Below, piece by piece: positions 35,075 through 47,879 of a stretch of DNA of 64,000 bases (position 1 is the stretch's first letter; each line of letters begins with the position of its first letter). Source of the DNA: Megachile rotundata (Eukaryota > Arthropoda > Insecta > Hymenoptera > Megachilidae); NCBI RefSeq assembly GCF_050947335.1, contig NC_134991.1, positions 6,510,001-6,574,000 of the forward strand. Reading direction: 5' to 3'. The translations under genes and the position numbers were made by a program. The notes beneath the pieces were generated by a model. It saw only the letters and a program-made list of their open reading frames with translations. It searched no databases and was not told the origin of the DNA.

Positions 35075-38000
35075 CCTTTCACAGGCCCGTCTACCACGGT
35101 CTCCACTGTTGCACGTTGTTGCATATGGATACACGCTCGCTTTGTTGGCGACGCGGACAAGGACGGAGCGAACTCGACACGAAAGGTGACGAGTCCAACA
35201 CGATCTTCCCTCTTCCTTCGAGAATACGCACGTCGCCGCATCCGTGGAGATGCGTCGCGATAAAAAGTTCATTTCCGCAGCAGCCACGGTCGTCTGTCGT
35301 TGCAACGACCCGTGGGGAAGGTCAAGAAACGGCTCGCCGTAAAGTTACGTCGCGTTCCTCTCGACATTCCACGCGGTTCCGTTACGATTTGCTCGCTGAT
35401 TGTGTCACATGTCGCCGGGTATTTCTTAAATCTTGCCGGCGCTTTAAGAGCGGCGATCGCCAGATCAACTGACCGCCGAATGGACACCGGTGTCGGAGAA
35501 GTTAGATAGACTTTCTTCTAAAAGGGTATTTTTCTGTCACTTGGACAATTTTGCAAATTACATAGTTTTGAAGTTTTTAAATTACGAAGGTAATTCAAGA
35601 ACATTTCTACAATTTTAAAGGTACAGGTCCTAAGTCAGCATCTCCAATCCTTACGTTCCAAACTTCTAATGTTGTAACCAGTTCGTTGCTTCTTCAATTC
35701 CCATCATCTCAAAATAATTATGTATTTATTCTCCTACAGTGAAAAAGAAATAAGAATAGAAAAGGGTGAGGTCCATGGTGAAACTGGATAAAAAAAGGCA
35801 ACTATCGAACGTCGAACGCAGTAAACCGCCATGGACAACCGCACGGGCGTTGATTAATTTCATTTGTCGTCGACTTGTCGATGAACTAACGCGATTTCGA
35901 CGGTCCACCGTTGACCCATTACAAGTGTCCTCCACGTCGTGAACGATCTTGCGCCCGTGAACTAATGGTGGTCGCAAGAAACGACACAGGTGACGTTGAC
36001 GAAAATGAGCGGCCGGTTCTCGAAAGCTTGTCAGAATTAATCGTCGCCGCTTCCGCTCCAGTTTCTAACCACGTTTTTCCGCCTCGACCCGTCGCTTAAC
36101 GACATTGGTAACGAAGCAATCGTCGCTACGGTAGTTTGCCGGGTGATTATATTGCTCGCTTGAGATTCAGCAATTTATTCGATTCTTCGTCGGTCGTCCC
36201 GATTGACAATCAATGACGCTAACGATTTGCTTTTCGCACAATCAGCCTCCGTTTCGTTTCTAGTTCTCCGTGTTATACGATCGTTTTATCCGCGTGAACT
36301 TCTTTCGCTCTCTCTGCTCGGCATCTCGCGTTCCATTAGAAACATTTAAACGATGCGAAATTGAGAAACTTTTTATTAAACTCGGGGAAAAAAGCTGGCC
36401 GGTAATCCCGTTGATTAAAACCGCTGATTATTCATAGTTACCCGCGTATCCCGAAAGCCCGCCGCGCCCTTCTAAATACAACGCTCGGCCGGCTCTATTC
36501 ATAAAACGATAATGCAACCAGCGATCGGACGAGATTAAATTTTACACAAAGTGGGAAATTTATTATAATTTTATGCGGCCTCTTCGTCCCTCACCGTGCA
36601 TCGCTCCGTACCCTGACCCCCGCCTCTGGAATATGAATAACTTATTCATTAAGCGTTATCAAACTCTTCTTGCGTTCGCTGCAATTCAATCGCCCTCTCG
36701 CAGACCGCTCTATGCTTTTTAATCCCGTTACGATTCTCGCGATCTTCTAATTGGCAGGCGTTCGCGATACAATCTTGCTACGATCTTCCGTTTCTGCAAA
36801 GTCTGATCTTTACTGCTCGTTAACCTGTTAACTGGAGAAGTCGAGATAGCTTGATCAGAAGACACATGGAAGGTAATAGCGCGTTTATTGAAAGATTTTT
36901 GTTTCCGATACCGTTCGCTGAATATAGAATAATCTGATATTCTTTGAGAGCCACTTTAATGAAATATGTCGAACCGTATCCACACCGTCCGGAGAATATC
37001 GTCTTCGTCGTCAAGATAGAAATCAATAATGGGAACAATGTCGCATCGGAAACGTCTCGATGAAAACGAAGGGTAGAAGGATGTAAGCAAATATCCAATG
37101 TAAACCTAAGAGTATACAAGACATATTAGCAGATTCTCTTCGGCCGTCAAATCTCAGCCTGTGTACAATGGCTCGTGACTGTGCGGTCGTGGCTGGGAAC
37201 ACAGAGTCCCCTGTCTTCGTCCAGCTCCTTTTTCCTCCCTCTTCCCGAAGGCCTTTTGGCTTCGCTGCTTCTCCGTCGTCGAGAAACAAGAGCAGACGCT
37301 CTCGAGAACAGCGAGAGAAAGGGGTGAAAGATAAAAGAGAGGATCCTTTCGTAGTGGCGCGTTCCGCAAAACGCGCTCGCGCGACCTAGCACCCCCGCGC
37401 CTACATTCTTCTTCTTTTCCGAAGGGGTTGACGATGCTTTGACGATCGGCCAGCGACAACGCCCCCTTTGACAATGCAGACCCGCCTTCTTCTATGTATA
37501 CGTGTGTGTATGTTGTGTTTAGCTGGCACCGCCGCCTTTTGTCGGTTTTTAGACGCGATGCTTACATAATTTTCTGCCACATGGCGTGGCCAGAAGAGGG
37601 ATCGGACGTGCGCGACACTGATCAGGGGATAAATGAAGCGTTACAGCCGCGCCACATTGGAGAGGGTTATAAAAGAGTTATAAACAGACGTGGGGTAGGT
37701 CGACGAACCTCTTTCTCTTCTACTACATTTATATTTTACACTATATTTCCAAGATTCAGATATCTGGACATGGACATTTGCCAGCTATTTGATGCCAGGT
37801 CCACAATTTGTTCAAACTGACGAAGTGTCAGAACGAATTACTATATAATACATTTACAGTGAATTTACAATACAAAAGCTGTAGTAATTGGGTATAGAAT
37901 CTTGTAACTAAAATATATATCTAAAGACCTTATCACTTTTTCAGTGAAAGAGAAATAATATCACACAAAGCACGTAGACAATATGGTTAACGCGGGACAT

Positions 38001-40860
38001 ATTTAGTTATCCGGTAGATGAAATAGTTCTTCATGAGAGATAGCCTGTCGATCAGGACGCAAATTCAGCATACTAAACAGCAGGCAACATCGTAAAATAG
38101 TTTCGTGGAGGAAAGGTCGTGCTTTGCATAGAGTCCGTTAATCTCGACGAAGCAAATTCAGCGTGCGTGATGCAATTACAAGCTCGACTGACACCTGCTA
38201 CCAAGCCGATCATCGACCGTACGGCGTGCACCGGCTCTCAGTTGATTCGACATCATCCTCTGACGCGAGCGTTTTCGTGGAGCAATAAAAGAACGCCGTG
38301 TTCGAGGAATCGAGCGAAAACAGTCGCAGATTGCGTGGAAAAGGGAGAACACGCAGAGGTGGATACAGGGCAGAATTTCCACGGAAAACGGAAGGAAATC
38401 CAATGGTCGACGTTGGCGGCGGTAGCGGCGCGAAATGTATGGGCGTAGCCCTCCGTAATATCGTGCGCGAACCGCACCGAGCGGACTCTCTCCCTGGCTA
38501 TTTGTCATCGGCGTGTATATCATGGACGGCCCTTTCTATCTGCACCGACTAACTCCCCCAAACCCACCCCCGTTCGACCTCCGCGAAGATTTGCATTACA
38601 AATATGCGCCGACCGGAATGCATGTACGTCAATATGACGGCTTGCTCTCTCTCGCTCCCTTGCACGATCGTCCTTCGTTACCAGGAATAGCGCCGATATT
38701 CCGGAAACCTGCCAGACAATCGTCTGCGACCGCGAGAGGGTGTCGAGGGGGTGAACACCCATCTTGGAGAGCACGAAGTCACGAGCAGCTCTCTTTTAAC
38801 AGTTTTTCCTTCGCGTCTGTGCTTTCGCGAATGAAGGGTCTTGAAAAAAACCCTTCTCCGCATTGTGTGTGTTCACGGGATGTAACTAGGTCGACGCGTA
38901 GAGCTACATTGCGGAGAAAATTTCAATTTTGCCGTTGGAATGCATTAAACTTTAATTGACGTGTATTCGCGATAAAATTCATTTACCTCTCGATGTAATC
39001 TTCTTGTACAAAGGGCAGAATCAATATGTCGGAATATTCATACGTATCGTGAAAGGGCAGGTTGCCCTTTCCACGTCGACTGATGTAATTCCAGTCGCAT
39101 TTTCAATTACGGAATCCATTTCCGATATTACTTAAACAAGAGAATTTCTGCAGCGTTTATTGTCGAACGCATCAAAGAGTCATCCTCATCTACGAATAAT
39201 TAAATTTCACGACAGTTAATTGGATTCCTGTTTCACGCAATTATCTCTGCTCGAGGTGCGCTCGAAAATATCGATTCCGTTTTTTCCCGTTAACGCGACA
39301 AGCCTGGCCAGATTCGTTCGTTCGCAGCTTTTTTTATCGACTACGAGCTTTTGCCCACTTTAGCTCGATGTTCTACGCCAGAACTCGTGCTGCTAATCTG
39401 TAACGCGTTCGCTGCATTCAGATAGTACTCCCGTCCTTGTTCTCGTTGTTAATCGAGCGGAATCTGTTATCGGTTACGGGAAGAGCGACGGAGAATCTAG
39501 GATGGCAATAAATTCCTCTATCTACCCGTTCATCTTGCTTTTCTTTTCGCTAAGAAGATTCGGACGGGGACGTTCCTCTTCCCTGCCCGTTCTGGATCCT
39601 TATCGAATTTGGAAACGTGCCACACGATCGCTGCAGATCGTTCCTGAACCCGTGAAGAGTACACACCTTTGCAAATCGTTTCGTAGAGTACTTCGTCGAC
39701 ATCTGACTATCTGTACGGTGAAATACGCCGATTCCTTGAAATTCTCTTGTAAAATATTCGTAAGATTCTTGGATCCTTAAGCAGTCCTCGAAGGGGAAAA
39801 TTGCAAGCTTCAATCTCTGATTCTTCGACAATTAAGAATTATTAGATTGAATAAGTATGTGTTTACGATGGAATATTTTGCGAATACCATCAGACGATTA
39901 GAACGTTAAACGATTAAGGTCAAACTGTTAAAGTGTTTTATATTCCCGGTGTTGTTTAACCAATTATTTTATAATGAAACGAGCTCGAAAGGAGCCTGAA
40001 AGCAATATATTAAAAGCAGCTCCGCGCCTCAAAGTGTTATCCATCTTCGTAGTTTAATTATACACACTTTTAAATGGTTTACGAGCAGAAATTTCAATCT
40101 TTCCCACCGAGCGACGCGATTAAAAAGCAATCAACCGTTAAACGTCGAACGATTGCAGGCGTAGTCGACGTTTTCTGGCATCGAATGAAATGATCAGTTA
40201 TTTATTTCGTGCCAAGGAGAATCGTTTATCGATCGATCTAAGCAAGCGGTATTCTCCTCTAACGGATTACGGTAAGCGGACGACGATCGCGAGGGAAACG
40301 TGGAGGTACACGATCTGCTCCGTAGATCGGTATCCAGAGACATACAAACGTTACCGGTAACTTTCTCATCTGCTTGTCGATAAAGTCCGCCGCTTGCGAA
40401 GATCGCAGGTCCGCCGGTAGTCGCGAGCGTACACGCGAAGAGAGGACAGAATGCATTCCATTACCGTTATCGAAGGACTCCAAGTTCGTGATATTACCGA
40501 ACCGCGTGTTCGCCAGCTTTTCAAGCCTCTCTCGAGAGCCGACGGTCGCATCCCAGCACGAAAATATCTGGCTTGTACGACACCGCGCGATAAGTCACTT
40601 TATTCGTGACTCGTGAACGACTCCTACAAACTGCTTTCTATTGGCACCGCTTCTTCGTTCGCGGGATCAAAAACGACCCGCGGCCCGATACGGCCCGATG
40701 AATTCGAAAGGTAGCGCCGCGAATCGCTGGACCGTCCGATTGTAATTGTGATTCTCCGGACATACTTGCCGTCTTGATACTAGGAGGTCGTGTCCACGGA
40801 AGTGAAGAAATTCCATTACGGATCAATGAACATTAAACGGAAAAATCACAGTCGACTCGT
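35075..40860. other. Non-coding DNA, several regulatory-looking CpG-rich blocks
   Basis: CpG-rich blocks dominate (35080-35510, 35780-36790, 37130-37700, 38100-38960, 39260-39790, 40120-40800), separated by short AT-rich stretches. 36150-36760 carries many TTCATTA/ATTA-type homeodomain cores and ATTCATAAAACG-like motifs, which fits an enhancer, but conservation could not be tested. An acceptor-like site ends at TTTTTCAG about 37944. No protein or RNA recognised. Confidence 0.35.
39048..39075. other. Short stem-loop
   Basis: CGTGAAAGGGCA and TGCCCTTTCCACG pair over 12 bases with one bulged C and a 3-nt loop. Too short for a microRNA precursor; significance unknown. Confidence 0.5.
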
Positions 40861-40892
40861 AGAAAATTCCGGGAGGGTCAAGATGAACAGCG

Positions 40893-41119
40893 CAGAAATT
40901 CCATACTTGGAATTATCTTTTAAGTGAAATTCTACATCCGACATTCTGCGACATATAGAACCCTCGAGATTTCGGTGCGTGTAGAATTCCGGATTTAGGA
41001 TTTCGCTGTGTGTGCAGTTCCAAATTTGGAGCTTTGTTGTACGTGGAATTCCATATTTGGAATTAACGTACGAAACTCTGCACTTGAGACTTCGCTAAGT
41101 TCAAAATTCCATACTTGTG
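40893..41119. repeat. Imperfect minisatellite, about 30-33-bp unit
   Basis: Roughly seven degenerate units of the type GGAATTCCATATTTGGAATT followed by a TTCGCTGTGTG- or ACGTACG-like linker. Shares the GGAATTCC core with the 15-bp array at 56 kb. No coding meaning. Confidence 0.65.
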
Positions 41120-41124
41120 ACTAT

Positions 41125-44100
41125 CCACAATGTATTTTGCAAATTTTATCCTGTAGTTATAGCTATAATCCTTCTACCTATAGTCATAGTGAACTTAAGA
41201 CTTGAATGATACATATAAAATCCTATCAAAGTTCTTTATTCTCAAAAGATATATGTCTACCACAGAATTTTTCTCTTCGAGAATACCCTGGAGTGCTTCA
41301 ACGTGTCCTTGTAAATTATTTCATTCTGCAGAATGAATGAAGAATGATTTTACACAGGTTCTCTATCTCCCAGCAGCGACGTAATTGATCGTATCATTTA
41401 TTTCTGTTTAAATATTTACAATGTTCGATTCACGATAAAGTACTGTCTATATGTGTGGTCCGTGTTCTCGAGGGTATCTCTGTTTATTCCACTCGAGGTT
41501 GTCTCGAGTGCTACGGTCCAAAAGCTCTTAAACGGTGTTTCTTTTCCATCGTTGAAGATTTTCACCGAAAACACGGTAGGTTAAAATCGATGGAGGCTGA
41601 AACGCGACACCAGGACTGACCGGTCAAACGTTTCGCGTATCTAGGTCCTGGCCAGATAACCATCTAAACGACAATTGCTCGCAGCGTAGCATTAATTGCT
41701 GTCTGCGTAACAAGCTCGCGTAGCCGTGGCAGCATCAATTCTTGTCACGAGACCGCCGATAGTCGCTCGGTGAACCGCTCTCTCGCAGGTATCCTCTTTC
41801 GTCCGACACGAAACACCCTACGCGACCCTGAAGAATTTACGAGCGCGAACCGGCCGATTACGCAGGGAACGCGCGAGAGTCTTGACTATCGATCGGCCCT
41901 GGGAAATTAACGCGAGAGACGTTAATACCGAATTGAAACGAAAGCATCGTCGGTTCCTTTGATCAGTAGCCGGGTAGGAAGTAGCTGGTGCGCTCCCTTT
42001 ATCAGCCCGCAGCCGGGCATCGATCAAAGACAGAAACGGACAGATCGAACGAAGGTACATACATACGTACGTACACAGAGACACCGATTCCACGGTGTTC
42101 GCAACAACAAGGCGTAGTCGCAATATCCGGGAACGTAGGAAGGATCCCCGTGCTTACCCTTACCGGCGAGGGTTGGTTATTATCGTGCACGACGTGGAGA
42201 CGTGCCAGCAACAACGCTATCCATGACAAGCCTCGAGACAAAAGGAACCTTTCATCGTCGAAAGAGAGGAGCTTATACCTTCTTGGAACCCTTCGCTCCC
42301 CGTCATCTTCCAACCTCTGTGTAATCTGCCACCGATCTTGAAGGATGATCGTGTATCCCGTCTGTTTCGATGCTGGGATCAAACGATTAGCGCAAATGTG
42401 CTAGTATATTACTGGTCTCGCTATATGACCCTGGTCTTACCTTATGATTAAGACGTATATTATCTAACCTATGCTGATATATCGCGTGATGATACAAGGT
42501 GTGGAGACACAACGCGTAACAATCCATATGCAGCGATTCGTACCACACGTGGAGATACAATATATGGAAATATAACATGTAGCCATAGAAAGCAAATTAC
42601 TCTTCTCTAAGAAAAATATTATCTCCATTCTCTGGGACTTCTGGGGTAACAGTTGAAGATGGCTCAAAAATTTTTAGACCTGATTTGGCCATTAACGAAA
42701 ATTATAAATTTAAAAATTTAAGAACTCACAAATGTGGAAACTCGTAGTTCACGCATTACAGTCTGTGTTGCACACGAGTTAGTCCAGTAATTTATCCCAA
42801 CGATTTACCATCGTGTCAACATCAAAAACAATATCTCGAGAGAATGCCAAAGCGAATAAAAGATAGAAAATCGCAGGCAGTCGGCACCTGAGAATTTCGA
42901 TTCTTCGTACGGTCAATTAAAATGCGCCGAATATTCGCGACGAGCGTCTATTCGTTTCTTGCGCGCGTTAAAGCGTCGCGAGCGTAACGAGCGTAGACTC
43001 GTAACTCATCGCGATCCAAAGAAATGCACGCGAGATCCCGTACAATGTCCCGACGGGGAACAGAAGGAAAACGACTACAGGAACGATTTCTCTCAGGGCA
43101 TTGAGAACCGAGACGGCGGTGGTCGCAAATTCGAGAAAAGAACAACGTTCCCATACGTCGGGAATTCCGTGACGTCCGACGATGCGAGCCGTTGCACTCT
43201 CCCTACTGGTCCCGGGTGTGTCCTTTAAATAGCGTCTATTCATAGGTAGGTCCGGCTGGCAGAATGAATGAACGCGCTAAAAACACGCTGTTTGGCACCT
43301 CTCCCCGCGAATTCCCTAGACGCTGCCCGCACGATCACGCGAGAGCTCCAGACACACGAAGCGGCCGTTTCACGCGAGTCGCGTATAAATACGCTCGAGC
43401 CACCTGTCTCTTTGGTCCTGCTCTTCCTGAATCGAGCGTTTCGAGCGGGCGCGTGCCGAGACGGACCGAGACTAATGGGTGAAAAGTCCAACAGGACTAC
43501 CGCGAAACGTTCGCCCATAGAATAAGGGGTCTAGCTTTCGTTCCGTGCCGGGACATGCCACTTTGGAAGAGTAATTACCAAGTCTGCTGCCTGATTCGAG
43601 ACGGTCGAGGTGTAATTTTATCTTAGTCAGACTGTTCAATGAAGCTACAAGACCGTTTCGTTGAGCTTGCCTGTTGTGGACACTGCTGTGAAATGTATTT
43701 TTAGGACTCCGTCTGAAACGGTTTTCATTCTGAATATGTTTATTTGAGGCGGCAAGGTGTGAGTGTAAGGTTACAAACCAAACGCTTTGAATTGCTTCTA
43801 ATAATAATTACGTACTGCTTCAGAATTTATTTAATACTGCCATCAATGCTCATAAATTTAATATAATATTGCAGAAGCTGAAAAGAAAATGATCTGAAAT
43901 TCTCAAATAGAGTTAATAACACATGACGTAAAAATAAAGTATCCGATCAGAATAAAACTGTCCAACGGCCAGCAATCTATCAACAAAAAAAATTTACGCG
44001 TTCCAATTTATTTTTTATCACAGTTCTCTAATAAAAATTCTTTCCGTGCGAGGAGTTGCGGCAAGCAATCATCTTAAGTGGACCTGTTCGATGCATAGTT

Positions 44101-45510
44101 TCGTGGAACGGCATAATCCACGCGACAAAAATTACCAGCATAAATTGTTCCGAGCCACTTTATGATCCAAACAGTCAGGAATAATGGCTCAGCCGGTTGA
44201 AGCCCGAATTGCGTTTCACAATGTCCTCCACACGACGACGAGACAAGGGGTAGCTTGTCTCGCATCCCTTTGAGCGTTCGGCCGTGTCCCGTGCATCAAT
44301 GCGGTCGTATTTTTACCTCGAGCAGTCCGCTTCTATTCTCGAAGCGGGCACGTTCCTCGCTCGCGAGCTACCGGCGCGAAAAGTAGGCGGTCGTTCGGCT
44401 TGATTCCGCGTTTCAAAACTTTCGCGAACAAAGCCCATTGTACTGCGAAACGAGATAATACATCGCGTCGTTACGCCCTCCCTGGTTCCCCTGTTCAGCT
44501 AAATTATACCTTGCGCGGACTCGCTCGCGCGGCCGCCACGAGCGTTCTCGCGAGCTGGACGCGTGTCTCGCGCCGCGATAATTGGGACGCCTCTCGAAGT
44601 CGGCGCGGGTCCAAAAGAATGTTTAGCGCCGCCACCACTCGACGCTCTTCCGTTCATTCACGAGGGGCAAAGTTAATTAAAGAGCTCGGCCTCGGACTAT
44701 GCTCGGCGACGTGTAATTACTCCGATCGTCTCGAACTTCTTCAGGTTCGCCGGCTGAAACCGAACGTACGGATCAGCCTAATTGCACCGTACCGCACTCG
44801 AATCACGGAATTAAGCTGCGGTATGCAAGAAAAGTTGCATCTGCGCTGTTAATCGTATTTCCTGCGGAGCTCAGATCGAACCGTACAGATTTCTTCAACG
44901 GCGAGAACATTAGAGATCGCGCTGCAATATGTAATGCACGGTTGGGTGCTCTAATGGTACGCGCGAATGAATTGCGCTGTATTCATCAAATTCTGCGTAT
45001 ACCATTTTTACATCCAATGTCATTAAATCAGCCATTTATTATACATTGGATATCAAATAATTTTGTACATAAATAATTTTCTTAGATATTCGATAACACA
45101 GTCATGTTTTTTACTCACTCCTCATTTTCTGTTTGATGGTTCTTGGTGTACAGGGAACAAATTCTGTTGCAAGTTTTGCAATCAAAATTATTATTCACTT
45201 TATTCTTAATATGTCACAATAATTGTACATGATGACTCATATTTGTAAGTCATTAGATAAATTTGGCATACTCTATACTTGGACTATAGTCAAAACTGCA
45301 CAATGTCCAATCACCCTTATGAATATCTCAGGTACACATATGATCAGTTTTCACGTGGCTTACAGTGAAAAATGTTTTGGTACTAGTCCGAAAGTAGTAT
45401 AGAAGTAGCGATCAGTCAGAAAGAGAAACGATTGCGTGAGCACCGATCGGTTAGCCGGTTGCCATCCAACGTCAGTCAGGCCTGGCAGGCGCATTCTCAT
45501 GGGGTGCACA
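41125..45510. other. Non-coding DNA
   Basis: AT-rich at 41125-41430, 42390-42850, 43600-44080 and 44980-45360; CpG-rich in between. A perfect 8-bp hairpin (CACTCGAG, GTTGT loop, CTCGAGTG) lies at 41490-41510, inside copies of CTCGAG. Pyrimidine tract plus CAG|GTATCC occurs at 41780-41800. A short ACAT/ACGT run is at about 42056-42076. A TATAAATA box at 43384 lacks a good initiator. No gene recognised. Confidence 0.4.
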
Positions 45511-45515
45511 CGGCG

Positions 45516-45552
45516 TATAAAATACGGTAGCAAGTCGGGCACGTTTCATTGA
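45516..45552 (+). promoter_or_regulatory. Candidate TATA/initiator core promoter
   Basis: TATAAAA at 45516-45522 is followed by TTCATTG with the initiator A at 45548, a spacing of 32 nt that is canonical for insects. The initiator matches TCAKTY except for the last base. No downstream promoter element at +28 was found. Downstream sequence is CpG-rich with no ATG frame of note, so a transcript, if any, is unidentified. Confidence 0.3.
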
Positions 45553-45559
45553 GCGTCAC

Positions 45560-46980
45560 ACGAGAAACGGTTCCGTTGACTTTCCGTAGTACGGATTGGA
45601 AACACGCTGGCCTCGATCCTCGTCTCGCAACATTAACTCTCGTTATCAATGCGTTACGTACGACCGGGCCGAATCTGTACGCTGGCAATAGCGTGGTGTA
45701 CGTTCGCACGAGAATACACGCGTGCGTTTGTGTGCAGGACGTGGCTGGCCTCCGTGGGATCGTCGTCGGTGTGCATCGATAAATCGAACGCCCGTAAATC
45801 TTTCGGTTTCCGTCGTCGTCGTGGTCCCAGCCGCGTACGATCGATCGCGACGAGTCACTCGACTGTACCCTCTATCGACAGACCTATCGTGGATTAAAGG
45901 CCTGACGACAGCTACAACCGACGCTAGTTACCTTCTATTTAACGTGATTTAAGACGCTCCCGGTTTACGTGAGGCTACGTGTCCCGTAGATATACCGTGG
46001 ACGCGGAACCGGCAACGCAAACGCTCGATGCGCTTCTAGCCTCCGGCGAAATTGTATCGTTGCACGTTTATCGGCCTTGTATCGACGCCGATCGAGCAGA
46101 TTCCGTTGACATTAGACCTCCATTTTTCAATGGCTAATTGGTTTCGGAGGAACGTAAATCACGGGGTGGTTAAAGTATGTGGTAGATATTTCTCTCATGC
46201 GAGATGGTTTACCATATTTAGTTGCTAAGAGCGTTATCGAACTGGACTCTCAGATTTCGATAGAATTTAGATAAAACGATGTACATATTTATACCGCACT
46301 GATTTCTGCTATCAAGGCGGTAGCTTGTCAAGCAATTTTTCAAGTATTCATCTTTCTCCGGAATGCAAATTTTCCCTCACCCCATAAATGTTGAGCAAGC
46401 GCCAAGTCCATAATTCATGCGATCAAGATACAATCGCATCTGGAAGAGATTATTGCATGATTGCGGTTAAACGTCCCCAGGTGTACCGTTAAGCGTCATA
46501 CTTGACGCTGTACCCTCCTGATCCCTCCTTTAATTACTCGCTAATTAACGGATGACCATTTACGGGATGCTGTGGGTTCGCGAAGGTAAATCGGAAAGGC
46601 GAAACGAAGATGGGAGTCGGATGGTTGATAAATACACGATCGACTGAATGCAGATAGGAGAGGTGGATGGGGGGCAGGGGGTAGATGTCCGCAATCATCG
46701 TTTTAAAAGACGAGCCATTGACTCGGTACGGCATTGTTCGTTCGAACGTACACGCTTACGAGGTTGCGTATCGTTCGGATGACGCACGCACGCGACCACC
46801 TATGCACGCACACGCGTACACGCGTTACCCACACGTCTTACCGACACGCTGAAGATCGCTAATTAACGATGACTCTGCCCTGTTGCAGTATTGTCTCGAT
46901 GCATTCCCGCGACCCACCTGCCTGCGCTTGCAGACGCGTGCTGCAGCTGCGTGCCTAGCCTCGCTGTCCCTACGATTCAT
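45560..46980. other. Non-coding DNA, CpG-rich with CACG-rich stretch
   Basis: Open on both strands between 45550 and 45950 with no recognised product. 46780-46835 is rich in alternating purine-pyrimidine CACG/ACGC repeats. Composition changes abruptly at about 46985, the left edge of the possible element that follows. Confidence 0.45.
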
Positions 46981-46985
46981 GCACA

Positions 46986-47461
46986 TAGGGTGTTTGGAAG
47001 TTTTGCATAATGATTTTGATGCTGTTATGATGGTGTAATTGCTCTTCATTTATTTCAACTTCAGAAATTTTATATGGTCTATCATTTTAAATTTGATAAC
47101 TTCTGTTTCAAATGCTTTATTTGCTTAGAAGAGTTTGTCAATTATTACTTGAGCATTGGATACATAATTCAGAAGTTTCATTTAGAACCTTTTCAAAATA
47201 AGTCTGATGTGTTTTTTTAATGCATAAGTCAATGTTAAATGTAAAATACCAAAGATATCTTCTTTCTAGTATCAAGTGAACTAATATATTTTAATTAATA
47301 TATGAATTTGTAAAAATGCTTCATATGAAATGTTGCATGTCATAAAAGTATGTCATATGTAATCTGAAAGATACTAAAAAATTTGCAAATTGATGTTCAC
47401 TTAGATACTGATGGTATTATGATTTGCATAAGACATGCGTGTAATTTCTCATCACCCTGTA
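46986..47461. mobile_element. Possible decayed mariner-like non-autonomous element
   Basis: An AT-rich segment of about 475 bp is bounded on the left by TAGGGTG and on the right by CACCCTGTA, echoing the CAGGGTG...CACCCTG ends of the element at 49105-49673. Left flanking DNA is GC-rich up to the edge, so the composition break coincides with the putative end. Beyond the first six or seven bases the inverted ends match poorly, and no transposase relic was seen. Chance co-occurrence is possible. Confidence 0.3.
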
Positions 47462-47803
47462 CACACATATCGATCCAGCGTACGTAATTATGTCATTGAC
47501 TTCGAGACTGATGCAAGTAATAATGCTAATGCCTAGAATAGGTACACAAATGATCCCAGAGGAATGTGATCATTCTCGAGCGATGATTTCATATCTGTTT
47601 TCGCAATTCTATGAAACGTCAGTTAAAATTAACGGTAATACAATTATAGCAGTTCTCGAATGAAAACAGTCGATCAAGTTTTAGCCACATATTATTCGAA
47701 GCTAAATATAAAGTCTGCTTTTACTCCATATTGAAGCGCTCGTTAAATAATTATTTTAAGATCGATTAATATGCATTATTTAATCAAATATGTACATCGA
47801 TGA

Positions 47804-47841
47804 TACTAACTGAAAATATCCTTTCTCTGTTGCAGGTACGT
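47804..47841 (+). promoter_or_regulatory. Strong 3' splice site directly abutting a 5' splice motif
   Basis: A perfect TACTAAC branch-point consensus (47804-47810) is followed by a pyrimidine-rich tract TCCTTTCTCTGTTG and CAG, cutting after 47835. The next six bases are GTACGT, a good donor match, giving the CAG|GTACGT arrangement of a zero-length recursive splice site. As an ordinary acceptor it would open a last exon: frame 1 reads 13 residues to TAA at 47875-47877, frame 3 ten residues to a stop. The best splice signal noticed in the window; use is inferred. Confidence 0.4.
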
Positions 47842-47879
47842 GATCCAGTCGATATGGAGTCCAGATTAGATGCTTAAAT

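Noticed and set aside
39048..39075. Stem-loop considered as a microRNA precursor
   Set aside because: Stem of only about 12 bp with a 3-nt loop, too small.
41490..41510. Perfect CACTCGAG hairpin as a terminator or regulatory RNA
   Set aside because: Rho-independent terminators do not apply to nuclear DNA, and an 8-bp stem is common by chance.
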